This document shows, piece after piece, positions 8,103-14,830 of a stretch of DNA of 64,000 nt. The notes under the pieces are model-generated. The model was not told the DNA's origin, searched no databases, and saw only the letters and a list, made by a program, of their open reading frames with translations. Location: the IMG/VR virus record IMGVR_UViG_3300027972_000001, positions 1 to 64,000 of that record. One strand, given 5' to 3'. Made by a program: the position numbers and the translations under genes. The stretch's first letter is position 1. Every line of letters begins with the position of its first letter. The stretch is from a virus.

Positions 8103-8618
8103 ATGAAAACAATTAAGACAGTTCGTGTTAATTTCCTTCGTGTTTATCCAACTGAACGTGAAGTTGAGAGTGCTGTTAACAAGGTCAAAGGTACACGGGC
8201 AGGAGCTCTTGTTCTTATGGACATTCTTCCGCATTCTGAAGGTCAGGCAGAGAACAATGCCATTGAGCTTTCAGGTAAACAGCTTAACAATCTTGCTAGC
8301 ATGCATGGTATCAGATCCGTTGGGCGTGAAGCATGGAATGATCTTGCTATTTACTTAGGTGTTGGCAAGAGTGTTGCTTCCCTTTCTTGCACTGAACATC
8401 AGAAGGGCGATAAGTATGTGGATGGTGAAGGTGTTGAACAGGAATACACCAAAACATCTACTAATTGCAATGTGGACAGTGTGATCCTTCCTGATAGTGT
8501 TACCAAGACTCTGGTTGATAAGACTATTGAGAAGAATATCAACTGGAAAGATCAGAACTCTCTGATTGACGAATTGTTGAAGGGAAAAAGTGAACCTGTA
8601 TTGGAAGGTGTTAAGTAG
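8103..8618 (+). CDS. Hypothetical protein, probably highly expressed, isolated transcription unit
   Basis: A 171-residue soluble protein that I do not recognise. It has no membrane segment. Three cysteines occur in the middle (SCTEHQKGD, TNCNVD), and the end is lysine-rich. Its base usage differs from nearly every neighbour: it uses CAG, AAG, GAG, CTT and TCC freely where surrounding genes use CAA, AAA and TTA, so it is clearly less AT-rich. It is the first rightward gene after the divergent region and ends in a strong terminator (8642-8673), so it is probably transcribed alone. Codon choice of this type fits very high expression early in infection, or recent acquisition. The stop is TAG. Confidence 0.85.
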   Translation: MKTIKTVRVNFLRVYPTEREVESAVNKVKGTRAGALVLMDILPHSEGQAENNAIELSGKQLNNLASMHGIRSVGREAWNDLAIYLGVGKSVASLSCTEHQKGDKYVDGEGVEQEYTKTSTNCNVDSVILPDSVTKTLVDKTIEKNINWKDQNSLIDELLKGKSEPVLEGVK

Positions 8619-8645
8619 GTTTGTTTTGTTATGGTTGGTTGAGGT
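8618..8645 (+). repeat. 28-base 3'-UTR module, copy 1
   Basis: Starting at the last base of the TAG stop, this segment (GGTTTGTTTT at the left end, TGAGGT at the right end) matches 38680-38707, just after the dUTPase gene, at 23 of 28 positions without gaps. Both copies sit between a stop codon and a terminator hairpin. The hairpins themselves are unrelated. See findings. Confidence 0.6.
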
Positions 8646-8673
8646 GCTGATAGTGATGTCAGCACCTTTTTTT
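8642..8673 (+). terminator. Rho-independent terminator
   Basis: A perfect 9-base stem (AGGTGCTGA at 8642-8650, TCAGCACCT at 8659-8667) with an 8-base loop is followed by a run of T to 8673. It is one of the strongest terminators in the window and closes the unit of the 8103 gene. Confidence 0.9.
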
Positions 8674-8723
8674 CATCGGCAAATGTGATATGAATTGATA
8701 TTTAAACACCTAATACAAAGGCT

Positions 8724-8933
8724 ATGATAATAACTGTTGGTAAACGTGAAATACATCTAGCACCTTTATGTGAAAGTAATAATATTATTATTAGCATGAA
8801 GAGAGTAGGATATGCTATAATTAATCAAGGTGATGAAGTGATTGATGTGATTGAAAATAGTATGGTAAATGAGATGATTAAGCAAGTTAAACAATTTGAT
8901 AATGTAGATGTGATATTACTTAATGCAAAGTAA
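8724..8933 (+). CDS. Small hypothetical protein (69 aa)
   Basis: A 69-residue protein starting MIITVGKREIHL, with alternating hydrophobic strands and a helix near the end (MVNEMIKQVKQF). Codon usage is typical of the AT-rich phage genes. It starts 50 bases after the strong terminator at 8642-8673. No family is recognised. Confidence 0.65.
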   Translation: MIITVGKREIHLAPLCESNNIIISMKRVGYAIINQGDEVIDVIENSMVNEMIKQVKQFDNVDVILLNAK

Positions 8934-9030
8934 ATGCGAAGGTCTATTACATCTCTACATTTCAGATCTATTCTAAATGCTACTTTTTCTCTTACTTACA
9001 TCTTGTTTAATCTTTAACACTTATATCATT

Positions 9031-9114
9031 AGAGCCAATAGCATCTAAATTATTACAATAGACATCTTCATTATAATTGTGATATGTTGTCTTTATAGAT
9101 CTATTGGCTCTTTT
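9031..9114 (+). terminator. Long stable hairpin with T-rich tail (structured intergenic element)
   Basis: AGAGCCAATAG (9031-9041) pairs perfectly with CTATTGGCTCT (9101-9111). A single bulged C at 9042 extends the stem with ATCTA (9043-9047) against TAGAT (9096-9100), for 16 base pairs. The 48-base apical region contains smaller complementary blocks (AGACA and TGTCT). TTTTATTTTAATT follows. It may be an elaborate terminator or the 3' end of a small RNA. The 8934-9188 gap holds no convincing gene, only a 27-codon ORF with atypical codons. Confidence 0.6.
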
Positions 9115-9188
9115 ATTTTAATTAAAATTGATAATAATTTCTATACTATATACAACTATTTTTATTAACGTTACTAAAACTATTTATT

Positions 9189-9509
9189 ATGGCACTTTCA
9201 AAAGCTAATACACAAAGATGTAATGAAGCATTAAAAGCTTTTCAAAAGCAATATCCTTCAATAACATCAGCTGATATACAAACATTTATATTAGGATTTA
9301 CAGCAGCAACTGAAATGTTATTATCACCTGAAGAAGTAAAAAATATGTTACTTGCTTGTTTTATGTATTCAAGTGCAAACAATAATCAAGGATTATCAAC
9401 TATAGAAGGATTTACATTTGGTGATCAAGTTCAACATATTATACATACAGTTCTTAATAATCCTACATTATCAATGTCAGGGATAGTTCCAAAATTAAGA
9501 AGAAAATAA
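9189..9509 (+). CDS. Hypothetical protein (106 aa)
   Basis: A 106-residue, mostly helical protein (ANTQRCNEALKAFQKQYPS, then TFILGFTAATEMLLSPEEVKNMLLACFM) with a basic C-terminus (KLRRK). It has no transmembrane pattern. An AACTATTTATT leader directly precedes the ATG. No family is recognised. Confidence 0.75.
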   Translation: MALSKANTQRCNEALKAFQKQYPSITSADIQTFILGFTAATEMLLSPEEVKNMLLACFMYSSANNNQGLSTIEGFTFGDQVQHIIHTVLNNPTLSMSGIVPKLRRK

Positions 9510-9523
9510 TCACTACAACTATA

Positions 9524-9748
9524 TCAATATCTATCTAAAGTAGTTCCAGTAAATCTATGAAGATAATATGATATAATATGAATAAATATAATATTGAATG
9601 TAACATCATATTGATGATACATTGCATTATACCATTCGGTATTACAATATTGATATTGATATAGTTGTTCTTTAATACTTACTGCTATGAATAAAATACC
9701 ACCACAAAGAACATTTGATTTAGATATCTCAATTAGATGCTTAAACAC
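9524..9748 (-). CDS. Candidate small antisense-strand protein (74 aa)
   Basis: This minus-strand ORF occupies the otherwise empty 9510-9686 gap and overlaps the start of the alpha-CTD-like gene by 62 bases. On its own it would be dismissed. However, its central part (FIAVSIKEQLYQY, then NTEWYNAMYH) aligns with the minus-strand ORF at 12823-13308 (SSIKEARERK, then NEEVNNTLYN), which also sits in an intergenic gap. The two share SIKE, N, E, N and Y at matching spacing. They may be a small gene family or decayed copies. Confidence 0.3.
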   Translation of the reverse strand: MFKHLIEISKSNVLCGGILFIAVSIKEQLYQYQYCNTEWYNAMYHQYDVTFNIIFIHIISYYLHRFTGTTLDRY

Positions 9749-10115
9749 ACTACATGTTAATAATATTGTATATGTTAAGCAATTAACAGATATGACACTG
9801 ACTGACCTTAAAGCACTGAAAACAATATCATCTAAAACTATTGAAGAGATAGTTAATATATTAGCTGATTATGGTTTAGCATTAAAAGACTTACCAAAAC
9901 TACCTAATTTATTTTTACAACCATTAGAAGTAAGATCAGAAGTAATAGATATTATTGGTTTTCATAGTGCATATCGTCATTCAGATATAACTTCAACGAG
10001 TCATGTAATAGATAAATCAATATTTTTACAAGTATTACCATATCTATTAGAAGCATTTAGTACAATGACTATTGAAATAAATCAAGAAGAAGTTAAAATA
10101 ACAATACCATATTAA
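9687..10115 (+). CDS. RNA polymerase alpha-subunit C-terminal-domain-like protein
   Basis: A 142-residue protein. Residues about 10-66 match the layout of the bacterial RpoA C-terminal domain: FDLDISIRCLNTLHVNNI (alpha-CTD 'L-x-V-R-x-x-N-C-L-k'), then VKQLTDMTLTDLKALKTIS (the 'tvgdLv..s..dLl.i' helix), then SKTIEEIVNILADYGLAL (the helix-hairpin-helix 'G-x-k-s-l-x-E-I' region). The Arg and Asn of the first helix, which contact DNA in RpoA, are present. The remaining 75 residues are unlike RpoA. The alpha assembly domain is absent, so this is a free CTD-like protein. It could bind UP-like DNA or occupy host activator contacts to redirect host RNA polymerase. The fold call is fairly firm; the role is inferred. 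Confidence 0.7.
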   Translation: MNKIPPQRTFDLDISIRCLNTLHVNNIVYVKQLTDMTLTDLKALKTISSKTIEEIVNILADYGLALKDLPKLPNLFLQPLEVRSEVIDIIGFHSAYRHSDITSTSHVIDKSIFLQVLPYLLEAFSTMTIEINQEEVKITIPY

Positions 10116-10166
10116 TTAATAATATGTGTAATTCCTTATTTATTAACTATTTAAAACTATTTAATT

Positions 10167-10778
10167 ATGTTTAAAAAATGTAAAGTAGTTATGCTTCCTA
10201 CTAATGAAAAAGCAAAGATATTATTTACTGGAAATTATATTAATTATAATCATTTAGGTTATAATAAATGTAAAGATTTACATAATCAACATCTTTATAT
10301 CTTATCTGATGATGAGATTAAGGAAGGTGATTGGTATTTGGTTATATCTGAAGACAGTGTAAGACAAGCACAACTGGACTTTCATCTTACAAGAGATTTT
10401 GCAAAGATTATTGCTTCAACTGATTCTTCTCTTAATATTTTTATTAAAGGAATTGGTAATTTAAGTCCATATTATAGTAGTCTTCCTTCTATTCCTCAAT
10501 CATTTATTAACTATTATGTCAGTGAATATAACAAAGGAAATAAAATTGAAGAAGTGATAGTTGAATATGATTCTGAATATGAAGATTGGAAAGATAATGT
10601 AGGTGCTATAATTCTTCCTGCTATTCTTAAACTCACTCCAAACAATACTATCATCATTAAAGCAGTTAAAGATAGCTGGACAAGAGAAGAAGTAATTGCT
10701 TTACATAAACGTAATTGTGAACGATTAACTAACTCTTATACATCAAATGATATTAATTGGATTGAATCTAACTTATAA
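10167..10778 (+). CDS. Hypothetical protein of a type common in Bacteroidetes phages (203 aa)
   Basis: A 203-residue protein beginning FKKCKVVMLPTNEKAKI, with a NLYILSDDEIKEGDWYLV-like segment near residues 48-62, an ASTD segment near 90, and a YYVSEYNKGNKIEEVIVEYD stretch near 118-137. Proteins with this arrangement are frequent in gut Bacteroidetes phages, but I know of no assigned function. The C-terminus (TREEVIALHKRN) is helical and polar. An AACTATTTAATT leader precedes the start. Confidence 0.8.
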   Translation: MFKKCKVVMLPTNEKAKILFTGNYINYNHLGYNKCKDLHNQHLYILSDDEIKEGDWYLVISEDSVRQAQLDFHLTRDFAKIIASTDSSLNIFIKGIGNLSPYYSSLPSIPQSFINYYVSEYNKGNKIEEVIVEYDSEYEDWKDNVGAIILPAILKLTPNNTIIIKAVKDSWTREEVIALHKRNCERLTNSYTSNDINWIESNL

Positions 10779-10798
10779 ACTATTTAAAACTTAAAACT

Positions 10799-10867
10799 AT
10801 GTGTTTACTTACTAGACAAATTAAACCTATCATAACTAAATTGGTAAAGTATTTAAACTATGTGTAA
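10799..10867 (+). CDS. 22-codon leader ORF upstream of the 10860 gene
   Basis: ATG at 10799 opens a 22-residue ORF that ends inside the next gene's start. Its first residues, MCLLTR, mirror MCNLTR at the start of the 10860 product, and its own leader carries AAACT before the ATG. It is either a leader peptide or the remnant of a third copy of the adjacent duplicated gene. Coding is not demonstrated. Confidence 0.3.
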   Translation: MCLLTRQIKPIITKLVKYLNYV

Positions 10868-11234
10868 TCTAACTAGAATTACTAAACGTAAAACTGCTAC
10901 TATTTATAAAGCAGTTGAAAAGTATGACGGTACTTATTATTCTTATTTTGTAGGATTTCCTATAAAGTTAGGAATAGTAGACGGTTCCACTATAGATACT
11001 GATTTAATTCCTAGACGCTTTGGTTTTATACCAGTTGGAAATAATCCATTAGCTATAAATAGAACTATGGGATATGTAAAATTAAAAGACGCTATTGCTG
11101 ATACAGTTAATTGTAATCATTTTCTTAAAATGAAAATTGGTGGTTCAATAGTTGAAGGTAAATTTAATAATAAATCTATTTTAGCTGGTAGTGAAATATT
11201 ATCATTTAAAGAAGTTAAATTTAAAAGAAAATAA
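10860..11234 (+). CDS. Hypothetical protein, tandem paralogue A (124 aa)
   Basis: A 124-residue protein with YKAVEKYDGTYYSYFVGFPIKLG near residues 17-40 and an ending GSEILSFKEVKF. The following gene shows the same landmarks (VEKDGKYYSYFTGHPINIG; GSKIISFKEVAI), so the two are tandem duplicates. The conserved N-terminal YYSYF...P block and C-terminal SFKEV block suggest one compact beta-rich domain. Function unknown. Confidence 0.75.
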   Translation: MCNLTRITKRKTATIYKAVEKYDGTYYSYFVGFPIKLGIVDGSTIDTDLIPRRFGFIPVGNNPLAINRTMGYVKLKDAIADTVNCNHFLKMKIGGSIVEGKFNNKSILAGSEILSFKEVKFKRK

Positions 11235-11235
11235 G

Positions 11236-11700
11236 ATGTGCGATATTGCTAATCCTACAAATTTAAAAACAATTACTGGTTATAAATTAGTAGTTGAAAA
11301 AGACGGTAAATATTATTCATATTTTACTGGGCATCCTATAAATATAGGTTATGTTGCTAAAAGAACTAGCTTATTATGTAAAACATTAAAATTAGAGTTA
11401 TTAGGAATTATTGAATGTAATGATGAAACTTGGGATGATAAATATTCTTATCATCCTATGTGTGGTAAAGTATCTTGTTTTGCTAGTATTTTTGCTGCTA
11501 GATTGTTATATTCTATAGCTATTAATTGGACTCAAAGAACATTTAATGTTTCTAAATTACGAATTATTCAGATAACATTAGGAGGAGAAATAATAGAAGG
11601 TACTAGTAAAAACATAGCTGATGAATTTTCTGAAAAATATAAGACTTATGCTGGTAGTAAAATAATTAGTTTTAAAGAAGTTGCTATTACTAAAAATTAA
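11236..11700 (+). CDS. Hypothetical protein, tandem paralogue B (154 aa)
   Basis: Start placed at the ATG at 11236, one base after the stop of paralogue A. The frame extends upstream inside that gene, but the MCDIANP start parallels the MC start of paralogue A. The protein has 154 residues with the paralogue signature YYSYFTGHP and the C-terminal GSKIISFKEV. The insert between the two blocks is about 30 residues longer than in paralogue A, with two cysteines (MCGKVSCF). Function unknown. Confidence 0.75.
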   Translation: MCDIANPTNLKTITGYKLVVEKDGKYYSYFTGHPINIGYVAKRTSLLCKTLKLELLGIIECNDETWDDKYSYHPMCGKVSCFASIFAARLLYSIAINWTQRTFNVSKLRIIQITLGGEIIEGTSKNIADEFSEKYKTYAGSKIISFKEVAITKN

Positions 11701-11711
11701 ATCTATTTATT

Positions 11712-11936
11712 ATGTTACAAATCTTACTCTATATCCTAATTTTAGGTGTTGTCTTTACACTTATTATGTATGTGGCTTATCGTACTCTTTGGAGTATTAT
11801 GCAACTCATTAATATTAGTAATAATCCATATAGAATTTATCATATAATTGCTTTCTTTGGAATAATACTAATGTGTGTATTTATTGTAGTAAAGTATTTT
11901 GAGATATTAATTAAACTTGCTAAACTTATAGACTAA
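11712..11936 (+). CDS. Small two-helix membrane protein (74 aa)
   Basis: Two hydrophobic segments, about residues 3-25 (QILLYILILGVVFTLIMYVA) and 43-66 (HIIAFFGIILMCVFIVVKYF), with a short polar loop between them. It overlaps the next gene's ATG by one base. It could be a holin-like or superinfection/host-membrane protein, but no motif distinguishes these. Confidence 0.65.
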   Translation: MLQILLYILILGVVFTLIMYVAYRTLWSIMQLINISNNPYRIYHIIAFFGIILMCVFIVVKYFEILIKLAKLID

Positions 11937-12409
11937 TGGAAACAATGAATGACTTCATAAATATAATGTATATTTTATTTATTGGAACAGTTATTCTATT
12001 TTGTATTAATGTAATTATTACAAATAGAAGAGGAAAGATTACTGATAAACAACTAAGTGAATTATTAGTTGATTTAATGATGAAAGAATTTGATATTGTT
12101 AAAGATAAAAGTAATAGTCAATTAACCAAATTATTTCATCCTAAAGTCATCGAACTTTATAGACAAATTATTGCTAATCCTAATTGTGCAATAGTTGATC
12201 CATTTTGTTTAAAAATACATAATACAGAAATTTGGATAGTTAATAGTGTATATGATAGACGTTTTTATAGTCATAAACTTGATACAAAAGAACAGCTTGA
12301 TAAAGAGATAAATCAATTTCTTTCTTATTATGATAAACTTCTTCTTGACAAACTTGCTAAAGCTATTAAAGCTAATCAAGATACAATGGTAACTAAATTA
12401 TTTATATAA
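11936..12409 (+). CDS. Membrane-anchored hypothetical protein (157 aa)
   Basis: One N-terminal membrane helix at about residues 9-29 (IMYILFIGTVILFCINVIIT) is followed by a charged, largely helical domain of about 125 residues. The pattern suggests a single-pass anchor with a cytoplasmic domain. Its start overlaps the stop of the preceding membrane protein, so the two are probably co-translated. No family is recognised. Confidence 0.7.
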   Translation: METMNDFINIMYILFIGTVILFCINVIITNRRGKITDKQLSELLVDLMMKEFDIVKDKSNSQLTKLFHPKVIELYRQIIANPNCAIVDPFCLKIHNTEIWIVNSVYDRRFYSHKLDTKEQLDKEINQFLSYYDKLLLDKLAKAIKANQDTMVTKLFI

Positions 12410-12412
12410 ACT

Positions 12413-12724
12413 ATGAAAATAAATAAACCTAATTTTGTAGTGAGAGTTCTTCGTAATGAAGAAATAACTCTTGCAGATCAATTAAGAGAAGATCTTCGTG
12501 ATGCTTGTCATGAGTTTCTTGGTAAAACTGATTGTCAAGATGATACATATCTCATTGAAGCATCTGAAAAACTTGCTATTGATCAACGTATAGCGCTTAA
12601 TCAGTATATTACTGGTTTAAAAATTCAGAATTTTGCTAATAATGCAGCAATTAATGATACTATTACTCTCAATGAAGAAATAAATGATTTTATAAAGAAA
12701 TTTAATAAAGTTACAAAATCATGA
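12413..12724 (+). CDS. Hypothetical protein (103 aa)
   Basis: A 103-residue soluble, highly charged and helical protein (EITLADQLREDLRDACHEFLG; DQRIALNQYITGLKIQ). It overlaps the following lipoprotein gene by 4 bases. The function is not recognised. Confidence 0.7.
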   Translation: MKINKPNFVVRVLRNEEITLADQLREDLRDACHEFLGKTDCQDDTYLIEASEKLAIDQRIALNQYITGLKIQNFANNAAINDTITLNEEINDFIKKFNKVTKS

Positions 12725-13083
12725 AAAGAAATGTACTTCCTATTATTTGTTTTGTAATTGCAATAGTATTTATTACTCTTGCTTTTACTAATTGTAGTCC
12801 TTCAACTTATGTTGATGTGTATTCAGCTACATATATGAATCCTGATTATGCTAAATGGAAGGCTGAACAAACAGCTAAACAAAAAGCAGTTTATGCTTAT
12901 ACTCAAAGTGATGAGTTTAAGAAAAAATATTGTGGTAAAAGTGAATCTAATAAACTTAGTGGTCCTGCTCCAAAATCTGTAACTGGAACTGCAAATGATC
13001 CTTTTAAAGAAGTTAAAGCATTTAGAATAGGTACACCTGCTAATTTGTCTACACAATATCATAGTATAACTATTAAGTATTAA
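12721..13083 (+). CDS. Putative lipoprotein (120 aa)
   Basis: The N-terminus has a positively charged start (MKRN), a hydrophobic stretch (VLPIICFVIAIVFITLAF) and then TNC, a lipobox-like site with Cys about 25. This predicts export and lipid modification. The mature part is polar, with KWKAEQTAKQKAVYAYTQSDEFKKKYC. A phage lipoprotein could act as an outer-membrane spanin partner for the inner-membrane coiled-coil protein at 21461, or in superinfection exclusion. Neither role is shown by the sequence. Confidence 0.7.
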   Translation: MKRNVLPIICFVIAIVFITLAFTNCSPSTYVDVYSATYMNPDYAKWKAEQTAKQKAVYAYTQSDEFKKKYCGKSESNKLSGPAPKSVTGTANDPFKEVKAFRIGTPANLSTQYHSITIKY

Positions 13084-13308
13084 TTTGAAAACAATATGGG
13101 CAAGAGAATTATAAAGAGTATTATTAACTTCTTCATTATATATACTTTTGCGTTCTCTTGCTTCTTTAATTGAGGAAATATGGAGAATAATAAATACTAT
13201 ATTATTAATATATTCATAATTATTAAGTAATCCAAAAATAACAAAAGTTCTATTTTCTATAAATGATTTTGCTTCTGTTATTACTTGTTGAACTTCAATT
13301 TTTATCAT
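12823..13308 (-). CDS. Candidate minus-strand ORF, probably C-terminally decayed
   Basis: The first 75 codons (13308 to 13084) fill a gap between plus-strand genes and encode a plausible protein (MIKIEVQQVITEAKSFIENR, then SIKEARERK and NEEVNNTLYN). It resembles the minus-strand ORF at 9524-9748. The remaining 86 codons are antisense to the putative lipoprotein gene and look like run-on. I read it as either a small gene that lost its stop or a decayed copy. Coding is uncertain. Confidence 0.3.
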   Translation of the reverse strand: MIKIEVQQVITEAKSFIENRTFVIFGLLNNYEYINNIVFIILHISSIKEARERKSIYNEEVNNTLYNSLAHIVFKLILNSYTMILCRQISRCTYSKCFNFFKRIICSSSYRFWSRTTKFIRFTFTTIFFLKLITLSISINCFLFSCLFSLPFSIIRIHICS

Positions 13309-13410
13309 ACATATAGTGTAAAATATAAAATATTTTTATTAGCACTATCAAATAAGTAGTACCTCTAGATCATTTATTCAAAATTTTGTTTTAACTTTAA
13401 ACTATTTAAA
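13309..13410 (+). other. Leader region of the 13411 gene
   Basis: A 102-base AT-rich stretch with TTAGCACT at 13339-13346, in a context (ATTTTTATTAGCACTATCAAATAAGT) that closely resembles 7661-7688. Near its end is the AACTTTAAACTATTTAAA leader pattern just before the ATG. AAATTTTG at about 13381 is one base off the -7 consensus, with no good -33 partner. Confidence 0.35.
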
Positions 13411-13953
13411 ATGATAACATTTAGACTTAGTAAACAGAATTTTAGTAAGAATACATTTATTACTGCTAAAACTACTCCAATATCTAAAACTTTAAATAGT
13501 TTTGGATATATACATCATTTTACAAATAAAGAACTTGCTATTGTATATTGGTATGATGATTTTATTAAATCTGAATTAAATTTTAGGCTTAAAGATTTAA
13601 TTGCTAATTACAAGAATATATATCCCTATTACAATACTTCTTATTTAAGAGGTAATATTTGGAAATACAGTTATTCAACATTATTATCTAAAATTGATCC
13701 TAATAAAGGTTTTGGCCAAATTACTGTTGATAAAATGACTTATAAGAAAACACCTATAAAAGGGAACAATGTGATTATAACTGATGCTGTATATGTTCTT
13801 GCTAATGGTATTACTAAACTTGAAGGAGTTATTAGTAAATTAGACAAACATTATTATACAATTAATACTGAAGAAGGTAAGTTTATTTTAACTCGTAATT
13901 CTTTTACATTATTACCTCAAGATTATTTTATACTATTATCAATAAGATGTTAA
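13411..13953 (+). CDS. Hypothetical protein (180 aa)
   Basis: A 180-residue protein rich in tyrosine, asparagine and lysine, predicted mixed alpha/beta. It has a KNTFITAKTTPISKTLN segment early and a series of short strands after residue 110 (NNVIITDAVYVLANGITK, then HYYTINTEEGKFILTR). No membrane segment or catalytic motif is seen. It follows the 13309-13410 leader and probably begins a transcription unit. Confidence 0.75.
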   Translation: MITFRLSKQNFSKNTFITAKTTPISKTLNSFGYIHHFTNKELAIVYWYDDFIKSELNFRLKDLIANYKNIYPYYNTSYLRGNIWKYSYSTLLSKIDPNKGFGQITVDKMTYKKTPIKGNNVIITDAVYVLANGITKLEGVISKLDKHYYTINTEEGKFILTRNSFTLLPQDYFILLSIRC

Positions 13954-13956
13954 ATT

Positions 13957-14346
13957 ATGTTTACATTTATAGGTAAAACAATTAAAGCTCCAGAACAAAT
14001 TCCAAAACTTCTAGGTAAAAGAGTTAAAGTTAAAGCTATCTGGAAAAATGGTAAGTTTGTAGGTAGAGTAGATAATAAGACTATAGTTGAAATTGATGGT
14101 TGGGATGATCTTACTAATTGTAAATGGATATATGCTCTACCTACAAATACTTATTTTACTCCTTGGCATAGAAAACCTTATATGCCACCTGAACAACCTG
14201 ATAAAGATGTTCTTGAAATGACTTTAAGATTTTGGGGTAAATATTGGCATAATATGACTATATATGGTAAGATAGTTAATGGTGTATTTTATCAATCTAA
14301 ATCTAGAAATCATGAATCAGTTATTTCAGAAACTATTAGTCAATAA
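13957..14346 (+). CDS. Hypothetical protein (129 aa)
   Basis: A 129-residue basic protein with a small beta-barrel-like N-terminal half (LGKRVKVKAIWKNGKFVGRV) and a tryptophan-rich middle (DGWDDL, CKWIYA, TPWHRKPYMPPEQP). Three bases separate it from the preceding gene. No family is recognised. Confidence 0.7.
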   Translation: MFTFIGKTIKAPEQIPKLLGKRVKVKAIWKNGKFVGRVDNKTIVEIDGWDDLTNCKWIYALPTNTYFTPWHRKPYMPPEQPDKDVLEMTLRFWGKYWHNMTIYGKIVNGVFYQSKSRNHESVISETISQ

Positions 14347-14662
14347 AAGTGCTATGCGACCATTTATACAATGGTATGATGGTCGTTATCCTAATTCATT
14401 GAGTGTATTTCAGGATTTACCATTTACTATGCAGTTAGGTGTATATCTAGAATATTTTGAAACATTATATCATTTAATTATTATAGTTAATACAAAAGGA
14501 TATATAATTCAATTTAGTGATGATAGAAAAATTCCTATTCATGGTGTGAATAATATGCAATATAATCATTATAAATTTGAATATAATGAAGTTAAAACTA
14601 TTATTCATGGTTATGAACTTGGAATTGCTTGGTTATTTGAAAATTATGATGTTCCATTTTAA
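14312..14662 (+). CDS. Hypothetical protein (116 aa)
   Basis: The frame is open from 14279, but starts before 14312 lie deep inside the preceding gene. The ATG at 14312 (MNQLFQKL) or the one at 14354 (MRPFIQWYDG), just after the preceding stop, are the likely starts. The product is acidic/aromatic with a hydrophobic strand LYHLIIIVNTKGYIIQF. Function unknown. Confidence 0.6.
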   Translation: MNQLFQKLLVNKSAMRPFIQWYDGRYPNSLSVFQDLPFTMQLGVYLEYFETLYHLIIIVNTKGYIIQFSDDRKIPIHGVNNMQYNHYKFEYNEVKTIIHGYELGIAWLFENYDVPF

Positions 14663-14674
14663 ACTATTTAAATT

Positions 14675-14818
14675 ATGACAAAAAATATAGATGTTGCACG
14701 AAAAGTTGCTAAATTAGTAGTATCTGAACTTGCTTCTAATTTTAAAACAGAAAATGAACTTAATCAAGTTGTATATAAAACTAGAAAAGGACAAATAAGA
14801 ACTGTTTATTATAACTAA
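14675..14818 (+). CDS. Small hypothetical protein (47 aa)
   Basis: A 47-residue ORF with a clear AACTATTTAAATT leader before its ATG, the pattern used by longer genes nearby. The product begins MTKNIDVARKVAKLVVSELA (amphipathic helix) and ends in a basic tail (KTRKGQIRTVYYN). The leader and typical codon usage support it as real. Confidence 0.55.
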   Translation: MTKNIDVARKVAKLVVSELASNFKTENELNQVVYKTRKGQIRTVYYN

Positions 14819-14830
14819 AATACTAAAATC

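Noticed and set aside
8934-9017. 27-codon ORF after the 8724 gene
   Set aside because: Its codon usage is unlike the phage genes, it has no leader motif, and length alone gives no support.
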